DNA from: an uncultured Faecalibacterium sp. | Lineage (GTDB): Bacteria > Bacillota > Clostridia > Oscillospirales > Ruminococcaceae | DNA length: 14,532 nt | Direction of reading: 5' to 3' | Assembly (NCBI GenBank): GCA_900539945.1 | Contig: UQDV01000044.1 | Location: 1 to 14,532 of the forward strand | Shown: positions 1-7,376 of the stretch, piece after piece | How the letters are laid out: each line of letters opens with the position of its first letter | Position numbering within the stretch: position 1 is the stretch's first letter | Program-made: the position numbers and the translations under genes | Notes under the pieces: model-generated | Told to the model about the DNA's origin: nothing | Seen by the model: only the letters and a program-made list of their open reading frames with translations | Databases searched by the model: none

Positions 1-13
1 AGCCGTTTTTATT

Positions 14-32
14 CCACCAGCGGAGCTGGTGG
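14..32. repeat. Short perfect palindrome (hairpin), possible REP-like element
   Basis: Arms CCACCAGC (14-21) and GCTGGTGG (25-32) are perfect inverted repeats around a 3-base centre. No run of T follows the hairpin on either strand, so it is not an obvious terminator. It lies about 30 bases from a second, stronger hairpin at 62-95. The stretch 1-61 carries no coding sequence I can support. It could be an extragenic palindromic repeat, but no second copy occurs in this window. Confidence 0.4.
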
Positions 33-61
33 TTGTCGCTCGCTCAAGCTACCCAACGCAG

Positions 62-100
62 ACAGGCCCCCGCACAAAACCGTGCGGGGGCCTGTTTTTT
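62..100 (+). terminator. Strong intrinsic terminator, plus orientation
   Basis: Fourteen-base perfect arms (62-75 and 82-95) enclose a 6-base loop and are followed on the plus strand by TTTTTT (95-100). On the minus strand the hairpin lies just after the caxA stop codon at 110-112, but no T run follows it in that direction. It therefore fits best as the end of a plus-strand gene entering from the left. It may also stop caxA transcripts less efficiently. Confidence 0.8.
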
Positions 101-109
101 ACTTCGTCA

Positions 110-1072
110 TCAAATGGTGAACTGCACCACGCAGAAAGCAGCGTAGATGCACAGCAGCGCAATGCCCTGCGGGCGGCTGAGCTTGCCCTTGAGCAGGGCG
201 GGCACCGTCAGCAACAGCATGACCGCAAACATCACCGGAATATCCATCACCAGCGAGGCGTTCATGCCAGCAATGGTGGAGTTCTGCGGGATGGTAAAGG
301 GGGCCAGCGTCACGCTGACGCCACTCACCAGCACCAGATTGAACACGTTGGCACCGATGACGTTGCCCAGCGACAGCGCCCCGTGGCCCTTGGCCAGCGA
401 GGTGATGGCCGTGACCAGTTCCGGCAGCGAGGTACCCAGTGCCACAAAGGTCAGAGCAATGACCGACTCCGGCACGCCCAGTGCCTGTGCAATGAGGGTG
501 CCGTTGTCCACCAGCAGGTCCGCGCCCACCGCGATGAGCACCGCGCCCACCGCCAGCAGGCCCAGTTCCTTGGCAAAGGAAGCGTTTTCTTCCGGCTCTT
601 CCTCTTCTTCCGGGGCGGGGGCATTCTTCATGGCCATCACGTTGCAGACGATGTAGGCCACGAACATGGCCAGCAGGATGATGCCCACCGGCCGGGTGAA
701 GGAACCGGTGGTGTAGGCCACACCGGCGTAGAAGGCTGCCGCCACAAAGAAGAACAGCACCGGGGTGCGCAGGCTCTTGGGGTCCACCTTGCCCGGCTTG
801 GCCACAATGGGAATGGCCGCAATGAGGGCGGAATTGCAGATGACCGAACCAATGGCGTTGCCGTAGGCGATCTCGCCGTGACCGGTGAGAGCCGAGGTGG
901 TAGACACCATCACCTCCGGCAGGGTGGTGCCGATGGACACCACCGTAGCACCGATGAGCAGCTCCGGCACATGGAAGCGGCGGGCAATGCCGGTGGCACC
1001 GTCCACAAACCAGTCACCGCCCTTGATCAGGCACAACAGGCCCACGATGAACAGCAAAACAGGTATAAGCAT
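110..1072 (-). CDS. CaxA/YrbG-type calcium (cation)/sodium antiporter
   Basis: A 320-residue inner-membrane exchanger of the CaCA superfamily, the usual length. It should expel Ca2+ or a similar divalent cation in exchange for Na+ or H+. The two inverted alpha-repeats are clear: alpha-1 at about residues 41-80 with GTTLPEV at 48-54, and alpha-2 at about 205-245 with GTSLPEL at 213-219. The acidic residue in each motif is the expected ion ligand. An acidic linker (about 153-163, a run of Glu) separates the halves, as in the family. The ATG at 1072 follows an AAGGAG ribosome-binding site at 8-base spacing. Upstream lie a promoter, a yybP-ykoY-like riboswitch and a terminator, so the real substrate may include Mn2+. 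The family is near certain; the substrate is inferred. Confidence 0.93.
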   Translation of the reverse strand: MLIPVLLFIVGLLCLIKGGDWFVDGATGIARRFHVPELLIGATVVSIGTTLPEVMVSTTSALTGHGEIAYGNAIGSVICNSALIAAIPIVAKPGKVDPKSLRTPVLFFFVAAAFYAGVAYTTGSFTRPVGIILLAMFVAYIVCNVMAMKNAPAPEEEEEPEENASFAKELGLLAVGAVLIAVGADLLVDNGTLIAQALGVPESVIALTFVALGTSLPELVTAITSLAKGHGALSLGNVIGANVFNLVLVSGVSVTLAPFTIPQNSTIAGMNASLVMDIPVMFAVMLLLTVPALLKGKLSRPQGIALLCIYAAFCVVQFTI

Positions 1073-1100
1073 GTTTTTTCTCCTTTTTGATCGTTCCTTG

Positions 1101-1135
1101 GCCCGGCTCCGGGAACGGGAGTCTCTCAGCCGGGC
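1101..1135 (-). other. Hairpin in the caxA leader, next to the ribosome-binding site
   Basis: Eight-base perfect arms at 1101-1108 and 1128-1135 (GCCCGGCT/AGCCGGGC) lie between the riboswitch terminator and the caxA ribosome-binding site. The loop contains AGACTCC on the minus strand (1118-1124), complementary to GGAGTCT in the 3' arm of the upstream terminator (1146-1152). Readthrough RNA could therefore refold. No T run follows, so it is not itself a terminator. Confidence 0.45.
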
Positions 1136-1193
1136 AAAAAAGAAAAGACTCCTATTACAGGGTACGCATACTACGTCCTTGTAATAAAAGTCT
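1136..1193 (-). terminator. Terminator / expression platform of the caxA riboswitch
   Basis: Read on the minus strand, a 17-pair stem (arms 1193-1177 and 1162-1146, one mismatch and two G-U pairs) is followed by TTTTCTTTTTT (1146-1136). This is a good Rho-independent terminator. Its 5' arm contains CTTTTAT (1190-1184), which can instead pair with ATAAAAG (1289-1283) to close helix P1 of the aptamer. The two folds exclude each other, so ligand binding should prevent termination and turn caxA on. It may also stop readthrough from the upstream membrane-protein gene, which has no other terminator. Confidence 0.75.
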
Positions 1194-1289
1194 CAAGCAT
1201 CCGGTGCTGCATCGGGCATTTCTGCCGGGTTGTCGCTGCAGCACAGCGCATCATCTCTTGCGGGATATACGCCCTTTACTCCCTTTTAT
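1184..1289 (-). ncRNA. Candidate yybP-ykoY (Mn2+) riboswitch aptamer
   Basis: The minus-strand RNA begins with ATAAAAG then GGAGTAA (1276-1282) and ends with TTGAGA then CTTTTAT. The outer seven bases on each side pair perfectly as P1. The flanking internal loop, GGAGTA against GAGA, closed by AAG/CTT, resembles the conserved L1 of yybP-ykoY RNAs (GGGGAGUAG and GCAAGACC/GAGACC). Inside are a CGCA/TGCG hairpin and an 8-base helix GTGCTGCA/TGCAGCAC (1237-1244 with 1204-1211) capped by a loop containing CGACAACCCGG, loosely like the family's metal-site loop. The placement, promoter then aptamer then terminator then cation exporter, is typical. I recognised it by eye; the classic CAUACG element is not exact. 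Confidence 0.68.
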
Positions 1290-1297
1290 CTTTGCAT

Positions 1298-1326
1298 ATT
1301 ATACCTGTTTCAACGGCAAAGCGCAA
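1298..1326 (-). promoter_or_regulatory. Promoter of caxA and its riboswitch leader
   Basis: On the minus strand TTGCGC (1326-1321), a 17-base spacer and a perfect TATAAT (1303-1298) form a sigma-A type promoter. Transcription would start near 1291, which places aptamer helix P1 almost at the RNA 5' end. The -35 box lies 18 bases beyond the stop codon of the upstream gene. Confidence 0.7.
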
Positions 1327-1343
1327 GGGGAAACCTGCAAATT

Positions 1344-2648
1344 TCACCCTGCCTTTTCCACTTTTTTCGCATTGGGATAGATGCGTTCCATGCGGGCATT
1401 GTCGAAATGGGCGTCCAGATAGGTCTCCACGGCATTGGCAGCTGGCACCCCGCTGGTGCGGGCGTCGTAACGGGCCAGCGCCAGCGAGCTGGTGACCATG
1501 TTCACCGCCATGAACACCGCCAGCAGCACGGTCATCCACGGCCGCACCCGGCTGCGCAGACGGGTCATGCACTTCATGACCACCGGGTAGCCGTAGCGCA
1601 TCCACACCACGGCCGCCATGCCCCAGAAGAAGCAGTACAGCAGGTTGATGCGCCCGCCCAGATTGAATTTGAATTTGCTGTAATCCCAGAACACCGTGCC
1701 AAACAACAGCTCGGTCACGGCGCTGCACACATACTCGTACACGCCGCCCATCACCGTGCCGAACACAAACAGGTAGCGGTCGCTCTTGTCCTGATTCTGG
1801 CGCAGCAGCACGGTGGTCAGGGCCAGAGCCAGGCCCCACACCACGCTAAACGGCCCCCACACCAGACTGGAACGGCTCATCCAGACGCCTGCCGTCAGGC
1901 GGCAGAACACTGTTTCCACCAGGTCACCCAGAAACGCGCCCACCACGAACAGCCACAGCAGGTCGGCGGCGCTCAGGGGCGTTTCGCCGTTCTGGGCAAT
2001 GGTCGGTTCCTGCCGGGCCGCCGCCGGGTAGGCCCGCTGGATGCGCTTTTCCACATACAGGGCAATGCGGCGGCGCAGGCCGTCGGAGCTTTCACCCAGC
2101 CGCTGGTTCAGCTGTTCCAGCACCGGGTGTTTGGCCGCATAGTGCCCCACCAGCACGGCCGAACCGATCTGGTCCAGCGCTGCCACGATGACCGCCGCCC
2201 ACACCAGCGGGTGCAGCAGCCAGCTCGGGATGGCCTGGCACAGCCGCAGCAGCAGGCCATTGAGCCACAGCACGCTGGCAGTGCCCAGTACGCCCCACAG
2301 CAGCGAATACTGCAGGCAGACATAGCCGTTCAGGTTGAAGCGCTTACCGGAGTAGTCCCACCATTTGCGGCGGTGCAGCCGTTCCAGCAGCTTAGCCGTC
2401 AGCCACTCCATGACCGTGGAGGCCAGCGTACAGGCAAAGAAGAGGTACACCGGGTCGCTGCGCAGATCCGTGAAGCCCACGGCCAGCAGTACCGCCGTGG
2501 AGCCGTACACAAAGCAGAAGGGCCCGGCTGCTGCGCCGCGGTTGGCAAAATGCTTGCCCCGCACCGTAGCTACTACCGTCTCCCCTACCCAGCCCGCAAA
2601 CGAGTAGACCAGGTAAAGGACGCCCAGCGTATAAAAATCGTATTCCAT
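1344..2648 (-). CDS. Two-domain CmpB-type putative ABC transporter permease (multi-pass membrane protein)
   Basis: A 434-residue membrane protein of the family usually labelled 'putative ABC transporter permease' (CmpB type). Its molecular role is not established. The sequence is an internal duplication. Half one has GWVGETV (19-25) and WWDYSGKRFNLNG (96-108). Half two has GDLVETV (241-247) and FWDYSKFKFNLGG (320-332), an offset of about 222-224 residues. Charged cytoplasmic-looking stretches (about 172-225) join the halves, and the last 45 residues are soluble. I chose the ATG at 2648 because AAAGGA precedes it at 5-base spacing; a longer frame to 2723 would overlap the promoter. No ATPase partner is adjacent, so transport by an ABC mechanism is doubtful. 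Confidence 0.8.
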   Translation of the reverse strand: MEYDFYTLGVLYLVYSFAGWVGETVVATVRGKHFANRGAAAGPFCFVYGSTAVLLAVGFTDLRSDPVYLFFACTLASTVMEWLTAKLLERLHRRKWWDYSGKRFNLNGYVCLQYSLLWGVLGTASVLWLNGLLLRLCQAIPSWLLHPLVWAAVIVAALDQIGSAVLVGHYAAKHPVLEQLNQRLGESSDGLRRRIALYVEKRIQRAYPAAARQEPTIAQNGETPLSAADLLWLFVVGAFLGDLVETVFCRLTAGVWMSRSSLVWGPFSVVWGLALALTTVLLRQNQDKSDRYLFVFGTVMGGVYEYVCSAVTELLFGTVFWDYSKFKFNLGGRINLLYCFFWGMAAVVWMRYGYPVVMKCMTRLRSRVRPWMTVLLAVFMAVNMVTSSLALARYDARTSGVPAANAVETYLDAHFDNARMERIYPNAKKVEKAG

Positions 2649-2690
2649 AGCAGTCCTTTCTTCCAAAAGCGTTGGTTTTCCAGCAGTTGT

Positions 2691-2719
2691 ATTGTACCCT
2701 TTTTGCCTGCAGAACGCAA
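2691..2719 (-). promoter_or_regulatory. Promoter of the CmpB-type gene
   Basis: On the minus strand TTGCGT (2719-2714), a 17-base spacer and TACAAT (2696-2691). It lies between the trkH terminator and the ATG at 2648. The boxes closely resemble the caxA promoter (TTGCGC-N17-TATAAT). Confidence 0.65.
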
Positions 2720-2726
2720 GCATGGC

Positions 2727-2758
2727 AAAGGGGCCGCCCGCAGCGGGTGGCCCCTTTT
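2727..2758. terminator. Hairpin terminator after trkH, roughly bidirectional
   Basis: The arms AAAGGGGCC (2727-2735) and GGCCCCTTT (2749-2757) pair perfectly, with an inner CCCG/CGGG helix. It starts 17 bases after the trkH stop codon. Only three T residues end the stem on the minus strand and four on the plus strand, so termination may be moderate. Confidence 0.65.
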
Positions 2759-2774
2759 AGATTTCGTTGTACGA

Positions 2775-4217
2775 TCAGAATTTGCGCCAGGTGTCGGGCA
2801 GGAACAGCACCAGCATGGGGAAGATCTCCAACCGGCCTGCCAGCATGTCAAAGATCAGCACCAGCTTGGCCGGGTCTGCAAAACCGCTAAAGTTCTGCAT
2901 GGGGCCCACCAGCTCCAGGCCCGGGCCGATGTTGTTCAGCGTGGCGGCCACGGCAGTGAAATTGGTCACCATGTCAAAGCCGTTCAGACTGATGAGCAGG
3001 AAGGACCCCACAAAGATGAAGCTGTAGGCCGCCATGAACACGTTGGTGGTACGGATGGTCTCATGGTTCAGCAGCTTGCCGTCCATACGCGCCGGAGCCA
3101 CCACCTGCGGGTGCAGAGCCTGCTTGAGTTCCTTGCCCAGCGTCTTGCCCAAAATGAGGATGCGGCTCACCTTGATGCCGCCGCCGGTGCTTCCGGCACA
3201 GGCACCAATGAACATCAGCACCACCAGCACTTCCTTGGACAGGGTGGGCCACAGGTCAAAATCGCAGCTGGAAAAGCCCGTGGTGGTGATGATGGAACCC
3301 ACCTGGAACGCCGCTTGCCGCAGCGCCTCGCCAAAGCTGTTGTAGAGGCTGTAGATGTTGGCCGTGATGATGGCAATGGCGGCTGCAATGACCACAAAGT
3401 AGCCGCGCACCTCTTCGCTGGCCGCCGCCCGGCGGAACCGACGCATCAGCAGCAGGAAGTAGGCGTTGAAGTTGACGCCGAACAGGATCATGAACACGGT
3501 CACGACCCACTGGATGTAGGGCGAAAAGCTGGCAAAGCTGTCGTTCCGGAAGCCGAAGCCGCCGGTGCCCGCCGTGCCAAAGGCGGTAAGCAGGGCCTCA
3601 AACAGCGGCATGTGCCCCGCCATCAGGAACAGCAGTTCCAGCACGGTCAAGGCCAGGTAGATGCCGTACAGGATCTTGGCAGTGGACTGCACCTTGGGCA
3701 CCAGCTTGTCCACCTGCGGGCCGGGGCTCTCCGCCTTCATCAGGTTGACGTGGGAGCCGCCGGTCAGCGGCAGCAGCGAAAGCAGGAACACCAGCACGCC
3801 CATGCCGCCGATCCAGTGGGTAAAGCTGCGCCAGAACAAAATGCCCTTGGGCAGGCCCTCCACGGCGGGCAGAATGCTGGCACCGGTGGTGGTAAAGCCG
3901 GACACGGTTTCAAACAGGGCATCCACCGGGTTGGGGATGCAGCCGGTGAGCACGAAAGGCGCGGCACCAACCACCGAGATGACGATCCAGCTCAGTGCGG
4001 TGGCAGTAAAGCCCTCCCGCATATAGAATACCTTGCTGCGGGGCTTGATGGCCCGCAGCGCAAAGCCGATGCCTGCGCTCACGGCAGCCGTGAGCAGGAA
4101 CACTGCCAGTACCATCCACTCGCCGTAGATCAGGCTGGCAGCGGCGGGCAGAAGCAGCAGGGCGCCCTCGATCATCAGGATATAGCCCAGCAGACGGAAA
4201 ACGATCGCATAATTCAT
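2775..4217 (-). CDS. trkH: TrkH-family potassium uptake channel subunit
   Basis: The membrane-spanning pore of a Trk/Ktr-type K+ uptake system, 480 residues, normal for TrkH. The four pore-loop repeats with their selectivity-filter glycines are visible: SGFTTTGAS (106-114), GTAGTGGFG (214-222), ITTTGFSS (310-317) and GACAGSTGGG (338-347). The ATG at 4217 follows GGAGG. The gene starts 12 bases after the trkA stop codon, so the two form one operon in which the cytoplasmic TrkA ring gates this pore. The C-terminus ends at WRKF without extension. The Trk versus Ktr label rests on TrkA being the long, two-domain form. Confidence 0.95.
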   Translation of the reverse strand: MNYAIVFRLLGYILMIEGALLLLPAAASLIYGEWMVLAVFLLTAAVSAGIGFALRAIKPRSKVFYMREGFTATALSWIVISVVGAAPFVLTGCIPNPVDALFETVSGFTTTGASILPAVEGLPKGILFWRSFTHWIGGMGVLVFLLSLLPLTGGSHVNLMKAESPGPQVDKLVPKVQSTAKILYGIYLALTVLELLFLMAGHMPLFEALLTAFGTAGTGGFGFRNDSFASFSPYIQWVVTVFMILFGVNFNAYFLLLMRRFRRAAASEEVRGYFVVIAAAIAIITANIYSLYNSFGEALRQAAFQVGSIITTTGFSSCDFDLWPTLSKEVLVVLMFIGACAGSTGGGIKVSRILILGKTLGKELKQALHPQVVAPARMDGKLLNHETIRTTNVFMAAYSFIFVGSFLLISLNGFDMVTNFTAVAATLNNIGPGLELVGPMQNFSGFADPAKLVLIFDMLAGRLEIFPMLVLFLPDTWRKF

Positions 4218-4229
4218 AGCCCGCCTCCG

Positions 4230-5588
4230 TCAGCTCTCCACGATGTCCCGCAGGTCATGCAGGCCATGCTCCAGCGTGACCACGATCACGTTGTCGCCCA
4301 CCTGGATCTGGTCGCCGCCGCGGGGGATCAGGATGCGGTCGCCGCGGGTGATGCAGCACAGCAGCAGGTTCTTTTTCAGATGCAGCTGGCTCAGGGGCAC
4401 ACCGGTGGCCCGGCTCTCCTCGTGCACCGTGAATTCCAACGCTTCCACGCGGTCGTCCAGGATGCGGTACAGGGTCTTGATGTTGCTGCCCGCCTCATTC
4501 TGCAGGGCACGCACATACTGCACAATGTAATCGCAGGTCATGTACTTGGGGTACACCACGCTGCCCAGGTCCAGCCCGGCCAGAATGTCATCGAACTCCA
4601 GACGGTTCACCTTGGTCACCAGCTTGCCGTGGGAATGCTTTTTGGCAAACAGGGTCAGCAGCACGTTTTCTTCGTCGATGTTGGTCAGAGCCACAAAGGA
4701 CTCTGCGGACTCCAGGCCCTCCGACAGCAGGAAGTCCCGGTTGGAGCCGTCCTCGTTCAGGACCTGGGCACCGGGCAGCTGCTCGGCCAGCTCCTGGGCG
4801 CGGGCGGCATCCCGCTCCACGATGCGCACCCGCACATGGTTGTCTATCAGCTCTTGGCTCAGGTAGAACGCGATGGCGCCGCCGCCCACGATCAGGGCGT
4901 TGCGCACCGGCCGCACCGGCATGTGGATCTGCCGGAAGAAGGCATGCGCGTTTTCCTGGGTGGCCAGGAAGGTGACCTGATCGCCGTTCTGCAGCACAAA
5001 GTTGCCGTTGGGGATGATCACCCCGCCGTCACGCTCCACGGCACACACCAGAATGTCGCTCTTGAGCCGACTGGGGATCTCGCGGATGGCTACGCCGTCC
5101 AGCCCCTGTGCCTCGGTGAGCGCAAACTTGATCAGCCGCACGCGGCCGCCCGCAAAGGTGTCGATCTTGCTGGCCCCCGGGAACCGCAGCAGATGGGAGA
5201 TCTCCTTGGCTGCCGCCATTTCCGGGTTGATGATGGCCGAAATGCCGATCTGTTTTTTGATAAAGTCCAGCTCGTGGCTGTAGGACGGGTTGCGCACGCG
5301 GGCAATGGCGTGGCAGTGGCCCGCCTTTTTGGCAAACATACAGCACAGCAGGTTCAGCTCGTCCGAACCGGTCACGGCAATGAACACGTCCGCATCCTCA
5401 ATGCCGGCTTCGGACAGGGTGGTGATGGAGGAGCCGTTGCCCACGATGCCCAGCACGTCGTACGTCTCGATCAGGTGCTCCACCCGCGCCTTGTTCGTGT
5501 CCACAACGGTCACGTTGTGGCCCTCCTCGCTGAGCTGCCGCGCAAGGGCGGTACCGACCTTGCCGCTGCCCACCAGAATGATCTTCAT
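4230..5588 (-). CDS. trkA: TrkA, NAD-binding regulatory subunit of the potassium transporter
   Basis: A 452-residue cytoplasmic regulator with the long TrkA layout: two RCK units in tandem. The first Rossmann fold begins MKIILVGSGKVG (glycine motif at residues 7-12) with an acidic strand end VVD at 28-30. The second has ALIVGGGAIA (glycines 235-237) with an acidic strand end IVERD. Each is followed by an RCK-C ligand domain (about 145-225 and 370-452). It binds NAD(H) or ATP and opens or closes TrkH. I start it at the ATG at 5588, preceded by AAAGGA, rather than the in-frame ATG at 5633, because the fold begins at this Met. It is the first gene of the trkA-trkH operon. Confidence 0.95.
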   Translation of the reverse strand: MKIILVGSGKVGTALARQLSEEGHNVTVVDTNKARVEHLIETYDVLGIVGNGSSITTLSEAGIEDADVFIAVTGSDELNLLCCMFAKKAGHCHAIARVRNPSYSHELDFIKKQIGISAIINPEMAAAKEISHLLRFPGASKIDTFAGGRVRLIKFALTEAQGLDGVAIREIPSRLKSDILVCAVERDGGVIIPNGNFVLQNGDQVTFLATQENAHAFFRQIHMPVRPVRNALIVGGGAIAFYLSQELIDNHVRVRIVERDAARAQELAEQLPGAQVLNEDGSNRDFLLSEGLESAESFVALTNIDEENVLLTLFAKKHSHGKLVTKVNRLEFDDILAGLDLGSVVYPKYMTCDYIVQYVRALQNEAGSNIKTLYRILDDRVEALEFTVHEESRATGVPLSQLHLKKNLLLCCITRGDRILIPRGGDQIQVGDNVIVVTLEHGLHDLRDIVES

Positions 5589-5642
5589 AACAAGTCCTTT
5601 CTCCTTTGGCAGCCCCTTTCCCGGGGTATACAAATACAGCTT

Positions 5643-5648
5643 AGTATA
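5643..5648 (-). promoter_or_regulatory. Probable -10 box of the trkAH promoter
   Basis: TATACT on the minus strand (5648-5643) follows TGA in an AT-rich patch 55 bases before the trkA ATG. No good -35 box lies at normal spacing, so this is tentative. The gene-free stretch 5589-5891 holds this box, the pdp terminator at 5755-5795 and nothing else I recognise. Confidence 0.4.
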
Positions 5649-5754
5649 TCATATCCAGCCGCAAAGTTCCACTGCTTGCCCCACAAATACATCGAATTGC
5701 TTAAAAAGCGACGGTTCTTTTGTGCAGGATTACCTGTTTTCAGCGTGAAAGCGC

Positions 5755-5795
5755 AAAAAAGGGGCTGCCGCACAGCTTTTGTGCAGCAGCCCCTT
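5755..5795 (-). terminator. Intrinsic terminator of pdp
   Basis: On the minus strand a long stem (AAGGGGCTGC with GCAGCCCCTT, then GCAC/GTGC after one mismatch) is followed by TTTTTT (5760-5755). It lies about 97 bases beyond the pdp stop codon and separates pdp from trkA. Confidence 0.88.
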
Positions 5796-5891
5796 GGGTC
5801 GAAATGATTCAGAATGCCCTCCGCGTGCGCTTTGGGCGTCATCAGCGGAAAAGTATCGTTATAAGAGCAAGGTCTCCCCTGCTGTCAGGTC

Positions 5892-7211
5892 TCAGTACCG
5901 CTCTACGCCGTCCTTGGTGACAAGGGCGTATACCAGCGGGGCTTCCTCCGGCTTTTCCGCGCCGTACACAAGGCCGCTGCGGTACTCGGCGGCAGCGGCT
6001 TCAAACTTGTCCGCTGCACCGTAAAAGGTCGCCAGGCTCTCGCCCTTGTGGACGTAGTCGCCGCGCTTTTTGTGCAGGGTGATGCCGGCGGCAAAGTCCA
6101 GCGGGTCGCCCTTTTTCTGGCGGCCGGCACCCAGCAGCACACTGGCCGAGCCGATCTTTTCGGCATCGTTGGCCACGATGTACCCATCCTGCTCGGCCAG
6201 CAGCTCATAGCGGGCAGCAGGCTGCTCAAACAAGCTGTAGTCATCCAGCACGCGGGTATCACCGCCCTGGGCGGCAAACATCTCCTTGCACTTGGCAAAG
6301 GCAGAGCCGTCCGCGATCACCGCCTGTGCCATGGCGCGGCATTCGGCGGGGGTGCCCTTCCCTGCCAGCACCAGCATATTGGCGGCCAGCTGCAGGCACA
6401 CCTCGGTCAGGTCGGCGGGACCGTGGCCCTTGAGCACATCCATGCTCTCCATGACCTCCAGGCTGTTGCCGATGTTGTGGCCCAGCGGGGTGTCCATGTC
6501 GGTGATCATGGCGGCCACCCGGCGGCCATGGTGGGTGCCGATGGACACCATGAGCTTTGCCAGCTCAATGCTCTGGTCCACGGTTTTCATAAAGGCACCG
6601 GTGCCGGTGGTCACATCCAGCAGAATGGCGTCCGAGCCGGAAGCCAGCTTCTTGGACATGATGCTGGACGCAATGAGCGGGATGCAGCTCACGGTGGCGG
6701 TCACATCCCGCAGGGCGTACATCTTTTTGTCTGCCACGGCGATGCCCTCGCTCTGGCCGATGACCGACAGACCGATGCGGTTGACCTGTGCAAAGAACTC
6801 TTCCTGCGTCAGGGCCGTCTTGGTGCCAGGCACGCTCTCCATCTTGTCGATGGTGCCGCCGGTGTGGCCCAGACCGCGGCCGCTCATCTTGGCGATCTTG
6901 ACCCCGCAGGCTGCCACGATGGGGGCGATCACCAGCGTGGTCTTGTCGCCCACGCCACCGGTGGAGTGTTTGTCCACCTTGATGCCCGGAATGGGCGAAA
7001 GGTCCACCATGACGCCGCTGTGGGCCATCACATCGGTAAGCTCTGCCGTCTCTTCGTCGGTCATGCCGCGCAGGTACACAGCCATCATCCAGGCAGCCAT
7101 CTGATAATCGGCCACCTCACCGGACACATAACCGTTGACGATGCTCTCCAGCTCTTCACGGCTGTGGGTGCCGCCGTCGCGTTTTTTGGCGATCAGATCA
7201 TAAATGCGCAT
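5892..7211 (-). CDS. pdp: Pyrimidine-nucleoside phosphorylase
   Basis: A cytoplasmic enzyme of 439 residues that splits uridine, thymidine and deoxyuridine with phosphate into base and (deoxy)ribose-1-phosphate. The phosphate- and nucleoside-binding signatures are intact: KHSTGGVGDK (81-90), SGRGLGHTGGTIDK (110-123) and the N-terminal helical domain starting MRIYDLIAKKRDG. The length and start match the pyrimidine-nucleoside phosphorylase branch (Bacillus Pdp) of the family shared with thymidine phosphorylase DeoA, so uridine is probably also used. The ATG at 7211 follows AGGAG at 9-base spacing. It lies 165 bases downstream of nupQ, behind a terminator and with its own promoter, and completes the nucleoside-salvage block. 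Confidence 0.94.
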   Translation of the reverse strand: MRIYDLIAKKRDGGTHSREELESIVNGYVSGEVADYQMAAWMMAVYLRGMTDEETAELTDVMAHSGVMVDLSPIPGIKVDKHSTGGVGDKTTLVIAPIVAACGVKIAKMSGRGLGHTGGTIDKMESVPGTKTALTQEEFFAQVNRIGLSVIGQSEGIAVADKKMYALRDVTATVSCIPLIASSIMSKKLASGSDAILLDVTTGTGAFMKTVDQSIELAKLMVSIGTHHGRRVAAMITDMDTPLGHNIGNSLEVMESMDVLKGHGPADLTEVCLQLAANMLVLAGKGTPAECRAMAQAVIADGSAFAKCKEMFAAQGGDTRVLDDYSLFEQPAARYELLAEQDGYIVANDAEKIGSASVLLGAGRQKKGDPLDFAAGITLHKKRGDYVHKGESLATFYGAADKFEAAAAEYRSGLVYGAEKPEEAPLVYALVTKDGVERY

Positions 7212-7252
7212 AACTTCACGCTCCTGTCGAAATAGTATGACATTGTAGTCTC

Positions 7253-7280
7253 AGTATAGCAAAATTCCAGTCAAAAGCAA
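7253..7280 (-). promoter_or_regulatory. Likely pdp promoter (extended -10)
   Basis: On the minus strand TGCTATACT (7261-7253) is an extended -10 box, with a weak -35 TTGCTT (7280-7275) at 16-base spacing. An alternative overlapping promoter is TTGCTA (7262-7257), N17, CATACT (7239-7234), but it would start RNA almost on the ribosome-binding site. The first is preferred. Confidence 0.5.
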
Positions 7281-7313
7281 GGTTTTTTCTGTAACTTTTG
7301 CCCATTTTTAAGC

Positions 7314-7349
7314 AAAAAGGCGCAGCTGCCCGAAAAAGCAACTGCGCCT
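7314..7349 (-). terminator. Intrinsic terminator of the nupOPQ operon
   Basis: On the minus strand AGGCGCAGTTGC pairs with GCAGCTGCGCCT (12 pairs, one G-U) around an 8-base loop and is followed by TTTTT. It lies 28 bases past the nupQ stop codon, so pdp is not simply a distal gene of the transporter operon. Confidence 0.85.
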
Positions 7350-7376
7350 GTGAGGTTTGCGGAGAAACGCCCCGGA

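Noticed and set aside
1..61. tRNA fragment or tRNA-anchored integration site at the left edge
   Set aside because: I could not fit a cloverleaf or a T-loop consensus to the sequence, and there is no integrase or direct repeat nearby.
1146..1193. Near-perfect 48-base palindrome as a miniature transposable element
   Set aside because: A T-rich tail follows it on the minus strand, and it shares a strand with the aptamer P1. A riboswitch terminator explains it better, and no target-site duplication or second copy was seen.
1230..5807. Very long plus-strand open frame (about 1,525 codons)
   Set aside because: It runs antisense through four confidently identified minus-strand genes, its translation is dominated by His, Gln, Ala and Gly without any domain, and no ribosome-binding site or promoter supports it. 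Long antisense frames are expected opposite GC-rich coding DNA.
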